NCBI RefSeq assembly: GCF_003609605.1
Contig: NZ_MCHY01000008.1
Coordinates: 620,001 to 684,000, forward strand
Direction of reading: 5' to 3'
DNA from: Ammoniphilus oxalaticus
GTDB lineage: Bacteria > Bacillota > Bacilli > Aneurinibacillales > RAOX-1
DNA: 64,000 nucleotides
Shown here: piece by piece, positions 1 to 8,048 of the stretch
Position numbering within the stretch: position 1 is the first letter of the stretch
Layout: every line of letters begins with the position of its first letter
Notes under the pieces: model-generated
The model's input: the letters and a program-made list of their open reading frames with translations, nothing else
What the model was told of the DNA's origin: nothing
Databases searched by the model: none
Made by a program: the position numbers and the translations under genes

Positions 1-536
1 ATACGAGCACAAACGATATGGTTGTCGTGTTAGCAAACGGACTTGCGTCTAATGTGATGTTGACCGAGCAACACCCTCAAGCGGAAGCGTTCTATGAAGC
101 CCTATGTTTTGTGATGCAAGATCTAGCGAAGAAAATCGCCCGTGATGGCGAGGGCGCGACAAAGTTAATCGAAGTTGAAGTGAGGCAAGCTCCTTCTATT
201 GAAGCAGCTAGGCAAATTGCCAAGTCTGTGATCGGCTCCAGTTTAGTGAAGACGGCCGTGTATGGCGCGGACGCCAATTGGGGTCGAATCATCTGCGCGG
301 TTGGCTATAGCGGGGCCCAGATTAATCCCGATCTTGTCGACGTTTTACTCGGTGAGATTCAAGTGGTTAAAGCGAGTTTTCCTGTTCCGTTTGATGAAGG
401 ATTAGCTAAAGATTACCTTGAACAAGAAAATGTAAAAATCGTGATTGATTTACATAGCGGGATTGAAGGGGCGGTTGCCTGGGGATGTGATTTAACATAC
501 GACTATGTAAAAATTAATGCGAGTTATCGCACATAA
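1..536 (+). CDS. argJ: ArgJ ornithine acetyltransferase, C-terminal part (5' truncated by window)
   Basis: Bifunctional glutamate N-acetyltransferase/ornithine acetyltransferase of the arginine cycle, which moves the acetyl group from N-acetylornithine to glutamate. The reading frame is open from base 3 and begins with the family segment T-S-T-N-D followed by an ANG motif. It continues through the beta-chain signature GADANWGRI near residues 85-95 of the visible part. The autocleavage Thr and the alpha chain lie upstream of the window, so the ATG at 18 is internal and not the start. The end is complete and a strong terminator follows, so argJ is the last gene of its transcript here. In many Bacilli argB and argD come next; they do not here. 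Confidence 0.93.
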   Translation, partial: TSTNDMVVVLANGLASNVMLTEQHPQAEAFYEALCFVMQDLAKKIARDGEGATKLIEVEVRQAPSIEAARQIAKSVIGSSLVKTAVYGADANWGRIICAVGYSGAQINPDLVDVLLGEIQVVKASFPVPFDEGLAKDYLEQENVKIVIDLHSGIEGAVAWGCDLTYDYVKINASYRT

Positions 537-542
537 GCTAAG

Positions 543-582
543 GTTCCTTTATCGCGCTACATTTGGTAAAGGAACTTTTTTT
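543..582 (+). terminator. Rho-independent terminator of argJ
   Basis: Perfect 9-bp stem GTTCCTTTA/TAAAGGAAC followed by seven T, 7 bases after the argJ stop. Confidence 0.9.
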
Positions 583-664
583 GCAGGTTTAATTGATTCG
601 ATTGGGAATATGATATGATAAGGGAATATTTGGGCGGATAATCGATGAGAGAGGGGGAGCAAAT

Positions 665-1402
665 ATGAGTCAATGGCAACTGGTTGCCTTAGATTTGGAC
701 GGGACCTTGCTTGACCCTGCGGGAACGATTTCGAGCGAGAATAGAAAATGGATTAAGATTGCTCAGCAATCAGGACTCGAAGTTACGATCGCGACAGGAC
801 GCCCATTAAGAATGATGAAATCTTTTTTGGATCTGTTGGAAATTAGGGCGCCTTATGTCGTCGCCAATGGCAGCGAAGTTTGGGCGCCGCCTAACCAACT
901 GTTGGAACGTCATCTGTTTGAAACGAAGGATATCGAGTACCTGTTACAATTAGCTAAAGAATATGGGACTCACTTTTGGAGCTCTGTTGTCGATCATGTG
1001 TTTGAAACGGGCCAGTTCCCAGATGATGCGGGTCGATATCAATGGTTAAAGTTTGGTTACCAAAGCTCTGATCAAAAGATAATGAAAGAAATTTGGGATC
1101 GTCTGCATGCGCGCGGTAATTTAGAAGTGAGTAGCTCTGATCCGACCAACATTGAGGTTAATCCGTATGGGGTGACAAAGGCGACGGGGTTGCAAACAGT
1201 TTGCGATCAATTAGGCATCCAAGCGGAGCGCGTAGTCACGATTGGAGACGGGTTAAATGATATATCGATGATGCGTTGGTCGGGGATGGCGATCGCGATG
1301 GAAAATGCGCGGCATCAGGTAAAAGCGGTTGCTGATCGGCAAACGGTTCACCATGCAAAGGATGGGGTAGCCGCGGCGTTACGCGCATTATTACGGGACT
1401 AA
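665..1402 (+). CDS. Cof-type HAD-superfamily phosphatase
   Basis: Predicted cytosolic phosphatase of the HAD superfamily, Cof/YkrA-like subgroup (type IIB cap). Motif I is DLDGTLL at residues 10-16, with the nucleophile Asp10 and acid Asp12. Motif II is TIATGRP near residue 58. Motif IV is GDGLND near residue 197, giving the Mg2+-binding acids. The central region between motifs II and III has the size expected for a C2-type cap. The length of 245 residues is slightly short for the family (about 260-290). The ATG follows a GAGGGGGAGC Shine-Dalgarno stretch. It is monocistronic between two terminators. The substrate cannot be told from sequence; sugar phosphates and pyridoxal phosphate are common in relatives. 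Confidence 0.85.
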   Translation: MSQWQLVALDLDGTLLDPAGTISSENRKWIKIAQQSGLEVTIATGRPLRMMKSFLDLLEIRAPYVVANGSEVWAPPNQLLERHLFETKDIEYLLQLAKEYGTHFWSSVVDHVFETGQFPDDAGRYQWLKFGYQSSDQKIMKEIWDRLHARGNLEVSSSDPTNIEVNPYGVTKATGLQTVCDQLGIQAERVVTIGDGLNDISMMRWSGMAIAMENARHQVKAVADRQTVHHAKDGVAAALRALLRD

Positions 1403-1454
1403 TTCTTATAAGTCATCTAAATTGATCCATCGACAACTGTATTTGTTTCAGGGT

Positions 1455-1488
1455 TGCTTTCCATTTTTTGAGGAAGGCATTTTTTTTT
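1455..1488 (+). terminator. Terminator after the HAD gene
   Basis: Stem TTGCTTTCC/GGAAGGCA with a G-T pair, then nine T. Confidence 0.75.
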
Positions 1489-1499
1489 GAGTCGCTATG

Positions 1500-1526
1500 T
1501 TGATTGGACAAGCTGTCATGTATAAT
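1500..1526 (+). promoter_or_regulatory. Candidate sigma-A promoter for the AAA+/VWA pair
   Basis: A perfect -10 TATAAT at 1521-1526 lies 34 bases before the GTG at 1560. The -35 is poor (TTGATT at 1500-1505, 15-base spacing). Its position argues against translation from the earlier in-frame ATG at 1497. Confidence 0.35.
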
Positions 1527-1559
1527 AGTTCCCAAAGCAGCAGAACAAGGGGTGGTAAA

Positions 1560-2435
1560 GTGGAGATTGCAAAACATTTATCTCATACAGTGAAAGATTT
1601 AATTCAACAAAGAATAACGACGGCTTCGTCAGAGTTTGATTATCTGATTGGAACAAGCGGTTATACGCCTCCAAATGATGAGATCGTGATCGATGCGGTT
1701 ACTGCCTTGGCGTTGGGTAAAAACATATTGTTAAAAGGTCCGACGGGCGCGGGAAAAACGAAATTCGCGGAGACGTTGTCTGCCTTGTTTCATCAGCCGA
1801 TGCATATGGTCAATTGTTCCGTCGATCTAGACGCGGAAAGTTTGTTAGGCTGGAAGACGTTAGATTATCAAGAAGATCGTCAAGTGATCCAATTCGTGCC
1901 AGGCCCTGTTATTCAAGCAATGAAGAATGGGCATTTTTTATATATAGATGAAGTGAATATGGCAAAACCAGAGACGTTGCCCCTCCTAAACGGGGTGTTA
2001 GACTATCGGCGAATGATTACGAACCCTTTTACATCTGAAGTCGTGAGCGCAGTCGATGGATTTGGTGTGATTGCGGCGATTAATGAGGGATACATTGGCA
2101 CGGTTCCGTTGAATGAAGCGTTGAAAAATCGGTTTATCGTGATCGAAGTGCCTTATATTCACGGAGAGCAGCTGAAAAACTTGATTCAAACGAGCGCTAA
2201 CTTACAAGATGAGAAGATGATTGATTTGTTCGTTCGGTTTTCTGCAGATCTCGTGTTTGCCGCCAGTCAAGGACAAGTTTCGGAAGAAGCGGCCTCGATT
2301 CGCGCGCTCCTTGACGCGTGTGATCTATGCGCCTATATACCACCAAGCCGCGCGATCAAACGGGCGATTATTGATAAGATGGATGAAGAACAAGAGCGGA
2401 ATTTTATTGCGAATTTAACAGAGACACTGTTCTGA
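1560..2435 (+). CDS. yojN: MoxR-family AAA+ ATPase (YojN/NorQ-like)
   Basis: AAA+ ATPase of the MoxR class, a group that works with a von Willebrand factor A partner to remodel or load metals into client proteins. Walker A is GPTGAGKT at about residues 60-67, Walker B is FLYIDEVN at about 125-132, and a sensor-1 segment with INEG follows near 176. The start chosen is GTG 1560, with AAGGGG 7 bases upstream; an in-frame ATG at 1497 lies upstream of a TATAAT and is unlikely. The next gene starts 8 bases after the stop and encodes the VWA partner, so the two form an operon. The size (291 residues) and the gene pair match Bacillus subtilis YojN-YojO, homologues of NorQ-NorD. No nitric-oxide reductase gene is nearby, so the client is unknown. 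Confidence 0.82.
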   Translation: MEIAKHLSHTVKDLIQQRITTASSEFDYLIGTSGYTPPNDEIVIDAVTALALGKNILLKGPTGAGKTKFAETLSALFHQPMHMVNCSVDLDAESLLGWKTLDYQEDRQVIQFVPGPVIQAMKNGHFLYIDEVNMAKPETLPLLNGVLDYRRMITNPFTSEVVSAVDGFGVIAAINEGYIGTVPLNEALKNRFIVIEVPYIHGEQLKNLIQTSANLQDEKMIDLFVRFSADLVFAASQGQVSEEAASIRALLDACDLCAYIPPSRAIKRAIIDKMDEEQERNFIANLTETLF

Positions 2436-2443
2436 GGCCGCCG

Positions 2444-4357
2444 ATGAAATACATTGTACTTGATGATAAAAAAGTGGACACAGCTCTGTTTTTACAGTTG
2501 CAGGATTTAGCCTGTGTGTTGTCGCGGACCGAAGATTTAAAATTTAAATTCGATTTCGGTCATTATGTAGATTTACGTCACCGTGTCATTACTGCGAGTC
2601 GTTTCTGGGATCGTTTACCGCAACAACAAATGGAAGCTGGGTTGAAAACAGACCTCTATCTTAGAGCGATCGGAACGATACAACATACAGATTATGCTTC
2701 GTTTCAAACAATGCATCGCTTTTTAGCTCAGACCCATTTAAGAAGATTTGGCGCCGCTCTGTTTACGTTATTGGAGGATCTCAGATTAGAGGAGCATTGT
2801 AAGCGTGATCGCCCAGGGACAGCGAAGCTATTTCAAGCGCGCAGAGACGAATATTATCGTTATTTTGAAAGTCAGTTGGCCGTCAATCAAAACCGTGGTT
2901 TTGGATTAGACGCGCTGTTTTGTCTAATATATTTGACGTTATATAGCGCAATGCCGATGTTGTCGCGTCAAGCCCAGTCAGAACAGGCTATCCAGCTTGA
3001 ATGGATCAGCCCGTATCTTTATGAGAGTTTCGATACCCAACATACGCGGGACGTTACTTTGCTTGTTGAAAAGATTATCTCATACTTGTTGCCATATTAT
3101 GAGCGGGATTGCGTCAATGAATATTTTGTTGCCCCGTTCAGTGGATTTGACGTAACAGACCCGGGCGTGACAATTGACGATTTAAAACGCAAGCGTTCGC
3201 TTGAAAATGAGGATCTGCTTGATCGCCCTTCAAGAGGAGAAGAAGCGGAGAGGGAAAAGATGCCAATGTGGCACCGTGAACAGAAAGCGGATCAACAAAA
3301 TCAATCATTTCTATCTTTTGAAATGGAAAGCGGAACGAAAATTCCTTTATTAGGGGGAAGCGCGCGGGAGACAGAAACGGGAGATCAAGTATTGGCGTCG
3401 GTCCAAGGGAAAGCGAGCGCGGCCTCAGGAAACGAGGATACTGAACAACAATTGCAACAAGAGTTGGATTCACAAGGAAACAGCAAGCGTGAACCGTATG
3501 GACGCGAAAATAGAGATGTGGCTCTTTTCTTTAAAGTGGCTCGGAAACCAACTGAAGCGGAGCAAACGGCTTATCAAGAAATGTCGCGTGAAGTGGAACG
3601 ACATATCCGAAGCTTAGCGAAAACGGTGGAAAAAACGATTGAACATAAGAGAACAGATCCTCTTGGGGAATTGATGTTAGGCAGGCTCTCCAAAAGATTG
3701 CTTCCGCTCGTATTTGAACCGATCCCGCGCGTCTTTTACAAAAAGCGTAATGAATCGCGAACAGTGGATGCCACGTTTACTTTGTTAGTGGATTGTTCCG
3801 CTTCCATGCATAACAAAATGACGGATACAAAAAAAGGGATTACCATGTTTCATGAGGTATTAAAAAAATTGCGCATTCCGCATGCGATTATCGGTTTTTG
3901 GGAAGATGGCAGCGGTGTAAAAAAAGGTTATCAGCCAAATTACTTTCACATGATTCAACAATTTGAACAATCAATTTACGTTCAAAGCGGCGCGGAAATT
4001 ATGCAGTTGGAACCGCAAGAGGACAACCGCGACGGACTGAGTGTCCGCGTGGCCGCGCGGCAGTTGCAAAAAAGACAAGAAAAACATCGGTTTTTGCTCG
4101 TTTTTTCAGATGGGGAACCGGCGGCTGACGGCTATCATCAAAACGGGATCGTGGACACAAAAGAGGCAGTGCTGGAGGCAAGGAAACAAGGAATTGAAGT
4201 GATCGGTCTATTTTTATCGGATGGAATTGTTTCGGAAGTAGATCAGAAAACAATGCGTAATATTTACGATAAAGAGCATCTTGTCATTCCCGCGATTGAG
4301 CAATTACCGCAACAGTTTGCCGCGTTATTAAAACGACTGTTGTTGAAAAGCATCTAA
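2444..4357 (+). CDS. yojO: VWA-domain protein (YojO/NorD-like)
   Basis: Large cytosolic protein of 637 residues, almost the length recalled for B. subtilis YojO. The C-terminal third (from about residue 440) is a von Willebrand factor A domain. Its MIDAS loop is DCSAS near residue 449 (D-x-S-x-S), and a later FSDGEP supplies another metal-loop acid. The N-terminal 250 residues are helical and resemble the NorD/CbbO family. Residues about 250-350 are charged and Gln/Glu-rich, probably a disordered linker. It is translated from an ATG 8 bases after the AAA+ gene. In the family, the VWA protein recruits the client and the MoxR ATPase supplies the motor. The client is not identifiable here. Confidence 0.8.
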   Translation: MKYIVLDDKKVDTALFLQLQDLACVLSRTEDLKFKFDFGHYVDLRHRVITASRFWDRLPQQQMEAGLKTDLYLRAIGTIQHTDYASFQTMHRFLAQTHLRRFGAALFTLLEDLRLEEHCKRDRPGTAKLFQARRDEYYRYFESQLAVNQNRGFGLDALFCLIYLTLYSAMPMLSRQAQSEQAIQLEWISPYLYESFDTQHTRDVTLLVEKIISYLLPYYERDCVNEYFVAPFSGFDVTDPGVTIDDLKRKRSLENEDLLDRPSRGEEAEREKMPMWHREQKADQQNQSFLSFEMESGTKIPLLGGSARETETGDQVLASVQGKASAASGNEDTEQQLQQELDSQGNSKREPYGRENRDVALFFKVARKPTEAEQTAYQEMSREVERHIRSLAKTVEKTIEHKRTDPLGELMLGRLSKRLLPLVFEPIPRVFYKKRNESRTVDATFTLLVDCSASMHNKMTDTKKGITMFHEVLKKLRIPHAIIGFWEDGSGVKKGYQPNYFHMIQQFEQSIYVQSGAEIMQLEPQEDNRDGLSVRVAARQLQKRQEKHRFLLVFSDGEPAADGYHQNGIVDTKEAVLEARKQGIEVIGLFLSDGIVSEVDQKTMRNIYDKEHLVIPAIEQLPQQFAALLKRLLLKSI

Positions 4358-4432
4358 AACGTGAAGAAAATTTATTTCCGTCTAATCGAACATACTAAGC
4401 GTATGCGCTTTTGATGGAGGGACGGAAGAACG

Positions 4433-5359
4433 ATGGAAAGAATACGCTTTGCAAATCTAGACCAAGTTTCCAATATGAAAACATGGGATCATTTCGTTCG
4501 CTGGCAACAGTCAAGACGGACCTTGGCAAAAGATTATTCGTTCGTGATCGGTCATCATGATCGAATTGATCTTCAATTTCTATATATGAATCGTGAAAGG
4601 CCAACGGTAACATGGATTGGTCATTCTACTTTTTTAATTCAATTAGGCGGATTAAACATCGTCACAGATCCTGTCTGGTCGAATCGGATGGGCATGCATC
4701 TTCGTCTTACTCCGCCTGGGATACCCATTCAAGGCATGCCTGAAATTGATGTTGTGCTCATTTCGCACAGTCATTATGATCACCTTCATTTTAAATCGAT
4801 TCGGGCATTGCGCGGAAACCCGCTTTTTTTAGTGCCAGCTGGCCTGGGCGTGAAATTTAAGAATAAAGGATTCTCGCGCGTGCAAGAATTCAATTGGTGG
4901 GAAGGCCAGCTTGTAAAAGAGACTTATTTTTCATTTGTGCCAACTCAACATTGGTCGAAAAGAACACCGTGGGATACGAATCGTTCGCTATGGGGCGGAT
5001 GGGCGATCGATGACAATCTATTCGGGCGATCGGTTTATTTCATGGGGGATAGCGGCTATTTTTCCGGATTTCATGAAATCGGAAATCGCCATGAGATTGA
5101 CCTCGCTTTGGTCCCAATTGGCGCGTATGAACCTGAGTGGTTTATGGGTCGACAACATGTCTCTCCGGAGGAAGCGGTGCAGGCTTTTATCGATTTAAGG
5201 GGTAAAACGTTTGTGCCGATGCATTTTAATACGTTTAAACTAGCCGACGATACGCCGCAGGAAGCATTACTTCGGTTGCGGGCAGAGTGGCGACGGAGGA
5301 ATTTGTGTGAATCTAAACTTAAAGTACTTAGATTAGGCGAAATCCTAACGTTGCATTAA
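4433..5359 (+). CDS. Metallo-beta-lactamase-fold hydrolase (NAPE-PLD/UlaG-like)
   Basis: Predicted Zn-dependent hydrolase of 308 residues. The signature WIGHSTFLIQ near residue 57 and the metal motif SHSHYDHLH (H-x-H-x-D-H) near 111-119 are present. Later ligands occur in FVPTQHWSKR near 165, YFMGDSGY near 203 and FVPMHFNTF near 261. The W-x-G-H-x-T/S opening and the QHWS segment are typical of the N-acylphosphatidylethanolamine phospholipase-D-like and RomA/UlaG subgroup. GGAGG lies 12 bases before the ATG. It follows the VWA gene on the same strand by 75 bases and could be co-transcribed. The physiological substrate is unknown. Confidence 0.8.
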   Translation: MERIRFANLDQVSNMKTWDHFVRWQQSRRTLAKDYSFVIGHHDRIDLQFLYMNRERPTVTWIGHSTFLIQLGGLNIVTDPVWSNRMGMHLRLTPPGIPIQGMPEIDVVLISHSHYDHLHFKSIRALRGNPLFLVPAGLGVKFKNKGFSRVQEFNWWEGQLVKETYFSFVPTQHWSKRTPWDTNRSLWGGWAIDDNLFGRSVYFMGDSGYFSGFHEIGNRHEIDLALVPIGAYEPEWFMGRQHVSPEEAVQAFIDLRGKTFVPMHFNTFKLADDTPQEALLRLRAEWRRRNLCESKLKVLRLGEILTLH

Positions 5360-5376
5360 TTTTGTAGAAAAAAGAC

Positions 5377-5412
5377 AAAAAGTCTGACCCAATGCGCGGG
5401 CCAGACTTTTTT
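5377..5412. terminator. Bidirectional terminator between convergent genes
   Basis: AAAAAGTCTG/CAGACTTTTT arms with an inner CCC/GGG pairing give T-runs on both strands. It serves the plus-strand hydrolase and the minus-strand gene ending at 5411. Confidence 0.88.
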
Positions 5413-5734
5413 ATTTATACATGCGCGCGCTAGCAAAATAAGCATGGATCTGTTCAATCTGTTGTTCCGTTAAGGAGGTAGCTTGGTCGTCTTGCATGGC
5501 AAGCATAACAGAAGGACCGTATACCCAGTCATGAGCGCCTTCTGACTGAATCGTAAAGTTATGCGCTTTAACGCCCCTTGCCTCTTCATTGACGAGAATG
5601 TAAATACCCGGTAACTGATCATCCTCCGTCAATTCAAATTCCCCTTCCATCAGCTTTTCAAGATCTTGGACCGATTTAACTTCTCGCGGGTCAGCTTGTT
5701 CTTGGCCTGGAAGTTTTAACATAATTTTAATCAT
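5411..5734 (-). CDS. Conserved hypothetical protein, 107 residues
   Basis: Small acidic cytosolic protein with no family I can name confidently. The pattern is a beta-strand start (MIKIMLKLPG), a VQDLEKLMEG helix, a central IYILVNEEA strand and a VYGPSVMLA strand. That order loosely recalls DUF3846-like proteins, but this is only an impression. The start chosen is ATG 5734, with AGGTGG about 9 bases upstream. A GTG four codons earlier would overlap that Shine-Dalgarno. It ends inside the bidirectional terminator. No neighbour suggests a function. Confidence 0.65.
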   Translation of the reverse strand: MIKIMLKLPGQEQADPREVKSVQDLEKLMEGEFELTEDDQLPGIYILVNEEARGVKAHNFTIQSEGAHDWVYGPSVMLAMQDDQATSLTEQQIEQIHAYFASARMYK

Positions 5735-5843
5735 TTGTTTGCCCACCTCTTCTTTTTACTCCATCATACACGATCTTTCACGCGGAGCGCGGCGGAGATG
5801 TGTTCTTCTTTCGTGAAAAAGCGTTAGGTCGCGCAAATTCCGA

Positions 5844-6896
5844 TTATACGAAATAGAAGCCAGCCCCTAAGATCATGTAGACAACGAGCAAAAGGATCCC
5901 TTCAAACCAATTCGTTTGCCCATCGCTCGAAATAGACACGGCAATAAAGGTGCCGACGCCAATTGCGACAAGTTCATGCGTTGTAAACACGATATCCATT
6001 GGCGTCCCAAATAAGTAGCTAATAAATACAATCAGCGGGCCGACGAATAGCGCGATTTGCAAACTGCTGCCCACCGCAATTTCAACTGATGTTCCAATTT
6101 TATTCTTTAACGCCATAAATATCGCAGCGCTGTGCTCAGCGGCATTCCCAACGATGGCAATGACGAAGGCTCCGATAAATAAATCGCTCCAACCTAATTT
6201 ATGAGCGACTTTTTCCACACTTTGCACTAACCATTCACTTTCGACGGCAACTAAAGTCGTGGCGACGATCATGATGATGATTGCGGTCCGCATTGACCAA
6301 CTTGGCGGTTGTTCGCAGTCTTCCTCGTCATCCGTGTTTTCTAATTCTTCTTTGTGGGTAATCATCGAAAAAACAAGCCACAAAAGATAAGCGAGGATTA
6401 AACTTGCGGATACGATTAAGCTAAAAGTGTGGATTTGTTTGACCTCTAATCCGTTGGAAAAAGCAGCAGGCACGAACAAAGCGATGACTCCGAGCAGCAT
6501 CATCGATGCATTTTGGCGCGCTAACAAAGGGTTGAATGTTTGTTGTTTATATTTCAGTCCGCCAGCCAACAAACTTAAACCGAGCACGAGCAATAAATTT
6601 CCAATGATTGAACCGGTAATAGACGCTTTGACAATATCAAACATTCCTCTTTTAATCAGGAAAATGGCGATGATCAATTCGGCGGCATTGCCGAAAGTGG
6701 CATTTAAAAATCCGCCGATGCGATCGCCAGCGTAATGAGCGACGGTTTCGGTCGCTTTGCCGAGTAACGCGGCCAAAGCGATGATCGCCAGTGAAGTCAT
6801 CGCAAATTTGACGCCGATGGATGGGATCCAATAGTGAGCAATCGCGCTCGCAATCGTCGTGATCGCAATAAATCCAAAAAAGAATTTGTTTTTCAT
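5844..6896 (-). CDS. cax: Ca2+/H+ antiporter (CaCA family)
   Basis: Membrane antiporter that exports Ca2+ in exchange for protons, similar to B. subtilis YfkE/ChaA. The 350 residues contain about 11 hydrophobic segments in two inverted repeats. The paired alpha-repeat motifs are ATFGNAAELI near residue 66 and AIVGNAAEHSAA near 247, with the conserved acidic residue of each repeat intact. An acidic loop (ENTDDEEDCEQ) near residue 185 separates the halves, the usual place for a cytosolic regulatory loop. It is monocistronic on the minus strand. Confidence 0.92.
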   Translation of the reverse strand: MKNKFFFGFIAITTIASAIAHYWIPSIGVKFAMTSLAIIALAALLGKATETVAHYAGDRIGGFLNATFGNAAELIIAIFLIKRGMFDIVKASITGSIIGNLLLVLGLSLLAGGLKYKQQTFNPLLARQNASMMLLGVIALFVPAAFSNGLEVKQIHTFSLIVSASLILAYLLWLVFSMITHKEELENTDDEEDCEQPPSWSMRTAIIIMIVATTLVAVESEWLVQSVEKVAHKLGWSDLFIGAFVIAIVGNAAEHSAAIFMALKNKIGTSVEIAVGSSLQIALFVGPLIVFISYLFGTPMDIVFTTHELVAIGVGTFIAVSISSDGQTNWFEGILLLVVYMILGAGFYFV

Positions 6897-6924
6897 GATG
6901 AATCGACCTCATTCCTATATCGAC

Positions 6925-6960
6925 AAGGACAAGTTTATAAAGGGAGACTTGTCCTTTTTT
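6925..6960 (+). terminator. Hairpin with plus-strand T-run
   Basis: 9-bp stem AAGGACAAG/CTTGTCCTT with six T on the plus strand only. Both flanking genes read on the minus strand, so the orientation is unexplained. It may act weakly for the minus gene ending at 6974 or close an antisense transcript. Confidence 0.45.
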
Positions 6961-6973
6961 GGATAGATTCGTA

Positions 6974-7201
6974 CTATTTAATATCTCCTTCCCAGCCTTT
7001 TTGTTGCAATTGTTCTTGAAGTTCTTTTTTTGTTAGTTTTTTAAGGGGGACTGTCCAAGCTCGCGTTGAGCGTATGTATTTAGGTTCGGAATTTGTCATC
7101 TGTTTTAAGAACTCAAGCACATCTATATAGGGTCCGTCTTCATAGAAATAAAGTAATTTATCAGATCTGGATAATTTGAACTCACCGATATATCTCCCCA
7201 A
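6974..7201 (-). CDS. Hypothetical protein, about 75 residues
   Basis: Small, Lys-rich protein I do not recognise. It ends with KELQEQLQQKGWEGD and has an aromatic central stretch (LLYFYEDGPYIDVLEFLK). Two starts are possible. The GTG at 7210 coincides with the Shine-Dalgarno GAGGTG. The TTG at 7201 lies 6 bases after it and is preferred. The frame is intact and a good ribosome binding site is present. Genes on both sides read the same way. Confidence 0.55.
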   Translation of the reverse strand: MGRYIGEFKLSRSDKLLYFYEDGPYIDVLEFLKQMTNSEPKYIRSTRAWTVPLKKLTKKELQEQLQQKGWEGDIK

Positions 7202-7237
7202 TTTTTTCACCTCAGTGTTTAGTATAACCAGTTTAAG

Positions 7238-7618
7238 CTAGGAACCATCATTTTCCTTTGTAGATGATTTAAGCATTAATTTTTCGAGTGAATTTGATGG
7301 AAATAGAATATATTTAACGACGAGCGCGGGCGGGAGAATGAAGCCGAGCAGCGCTTCAATAATTGCGACTCCTTTTGACCATCCTAAAGGAGTAACATCT
7401 CCGTAACCGACGGACATCAGCGTAATCGCGCTGAAATAAATGGAGCGAGATAAGCGATCAAAACCTTGGTTTTGATGGGTTTCGCTCGCGTAATGGTCGA
7501 CGATCGGTCCGAGTTGGAAGTAGTCTAAAAACAGATAGAGAAGTGAGAAACTGAGGACAATATTCAGATAAAGTATAAATAAGGAAGCTAGGTTATAAAT
7601 AAAAACTTTCTTGTCCAA
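7238..7618 (-). CDS. Two-TM potassium channel pore protein
   Basis: Small ion-channel subunit of 126 residues. It has one N-terminal transmembrane helix, a pore loop with the K+ selectivity filter SVGYGD, and a second transmembrane helix (about residues 85-107), giving a KcsA-like TM-P-TM layout. No RCK/TrkA-N domain is attached. A TTG start at 7618 is chosen because GAAAGGAG sits 7 bases upstream. An ORF extension to 7711 would run through the terminator of the upstream micro-gene. The transcript probably starts after 7697. Confidence 0.8.
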   Translation of the reverse strand: MDKKVFIYNLASLFILYLNIVLSFSLLYLFLDYFQLGPIVDHYASETHQNQGFDRLSRSIYFSAITLMSVGYGDVTPLGWSKGVAIIEALLGFILPPALVVKYILFPSNSLEKLMLKSSTKENDGS

Positions 7619-7696
7619 TGGGTTTCTCCTTTCTTCGTTTCGAGTGATACTTATATGTATGAAGATAAGAAGAATATTATTTTGTGTTTGGACAAG

Positions 7697-7729
7697 AAAA
7701 AAGGAACCCACAAGCGAGTGGATTCCTTT
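7697..7729 (-). terminator. Terminator of the Fur-box micro-gene
   Basis: 12-bp stem (AAAGGAATCCAC/GTGGGTTCCTTT read on the minus strand, one G-T pair) followed by six T. It overlaps the last base of the micro-gene stop codon. Confidence 0.85.
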
Positions 7730-7821
7730 TAAGGTTTAACTTTATTTATCGTATGTATCATGAGTGGATAGGCGACAAGTAATCCGGATAATAAAATAAT
7801 TTCTAATGTTTGTAAGTCCAA
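7729..7821 (-). CDS. 30-residue single-pass membrane peptide, Fur-box controlled
   Basis: Short gene with every signal in place. GAGGTG lies 7 bases before a TTG start. The 30 codons give an amphipathic head (MDLQTLE), one hydrophobic helix (IILLSGLLVAYPLMI) and a basic tail (HTINKVKP). A terminator follows at once. The promoter is a perfect TTGACA-17-TATAAT, and a Fur box covers the predicted transcription start. I do not recognise the peptide. Its size recalls KdpF-type and FbpC-type small proteins, but no match is claimed. It diverges from pfeT, so a role in iron stress is inferred from context. It could also be a small RNA with an incidental ORF. Confidence 0.6.
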   Translation of the reverse strand: MDLQTLEIILLSGLLVAYPLMIHTINKVKP

Positions 7822-7848
7822 TAGAGCGCACCTCTATTCTTTTATAAT

Positions 7849-7863
7849 TAATAATCATTATCA
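7849..7863 (-). promoter_or_regulatory. Fur box
   Basis: Minus strand TGATAATGATTATTA matches the 7-1-7 Fur consensus TGATAAT-N-ATTATCA at all but one position. It lies 7-21 bases downstream of the TATAAT at 7870-7875, where bound Fur would block transcription start. Zur or PerR binding is less likely because the core is GATAATGATTAT. Confidence 0.75.
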
Positions 7864-7869
7864 ATTACA

Positions 7870-7898
7870 ATTATAGCGAATGAGTAAATGATTGTCAA
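7870..7898 (-). promoter_or_regulatory. Consensus sigma-A promoter of the micro-gene
   Basis: Minus strand TTGACA (7893-7898), 17-base spacer, TATAAT (7870-7875). Both hexamers are perfect. The expected start point is near 7863, inside the Fur box. Confidence 0.85.
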
Positions 7899-7928
7899 TC
7901 TCAATTAGAGTTTTTTTTGTCTAATTTG

Positions 7929-7957
7929 TTTACAAAAGGGTGGAAGCAGCCTATAAT
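7929..7957 (+). promoter_or_regulatory. Sigma-A promoter of pfeT
   Basis: TTTACA at 7929-7934, 17-base spacer, TATAAT at 7952-7957. This leaves a leader of about 165 bases before the pfeT ATG. Confidence 0.65.
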
Positions 7958-7981
7958 TAAAAGTGAAGTTGCCCTAGCGCA

Positions 7982-8007
7982 AATTACAATTACGTTGTAT
8001 TGTAATT
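7982..8007 (+). promoter_or_regulatory. Palindrome in the pfeT leader, possible metalloregulator site
   Basis: Perfect 9-base arms AATTACAAT/ATTGTAATT separated by 8 bases, about 20 bases downstream of the predicted start. The inner TACAATTACGTTGTA resembles a degenerate Fur/PerR 7-1-7 site. B. subtilis pfeT is known to respond to PerR and Fur, so one of these is a reasonable candidate. Confidence 0.45.
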
Positions 8008-8048
8008 GTTTTGAATATAAGAGAAGTGAATATTATTTTTTCCTTGGT

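Noticed and set aside
3138-3473. 111-codon minus-strand ORF inside the VWA gene
   Set aside because: It lies wholly within a well-supported gene, with no start signals and a Pro/Leu-rich composition typical of reverse frames.
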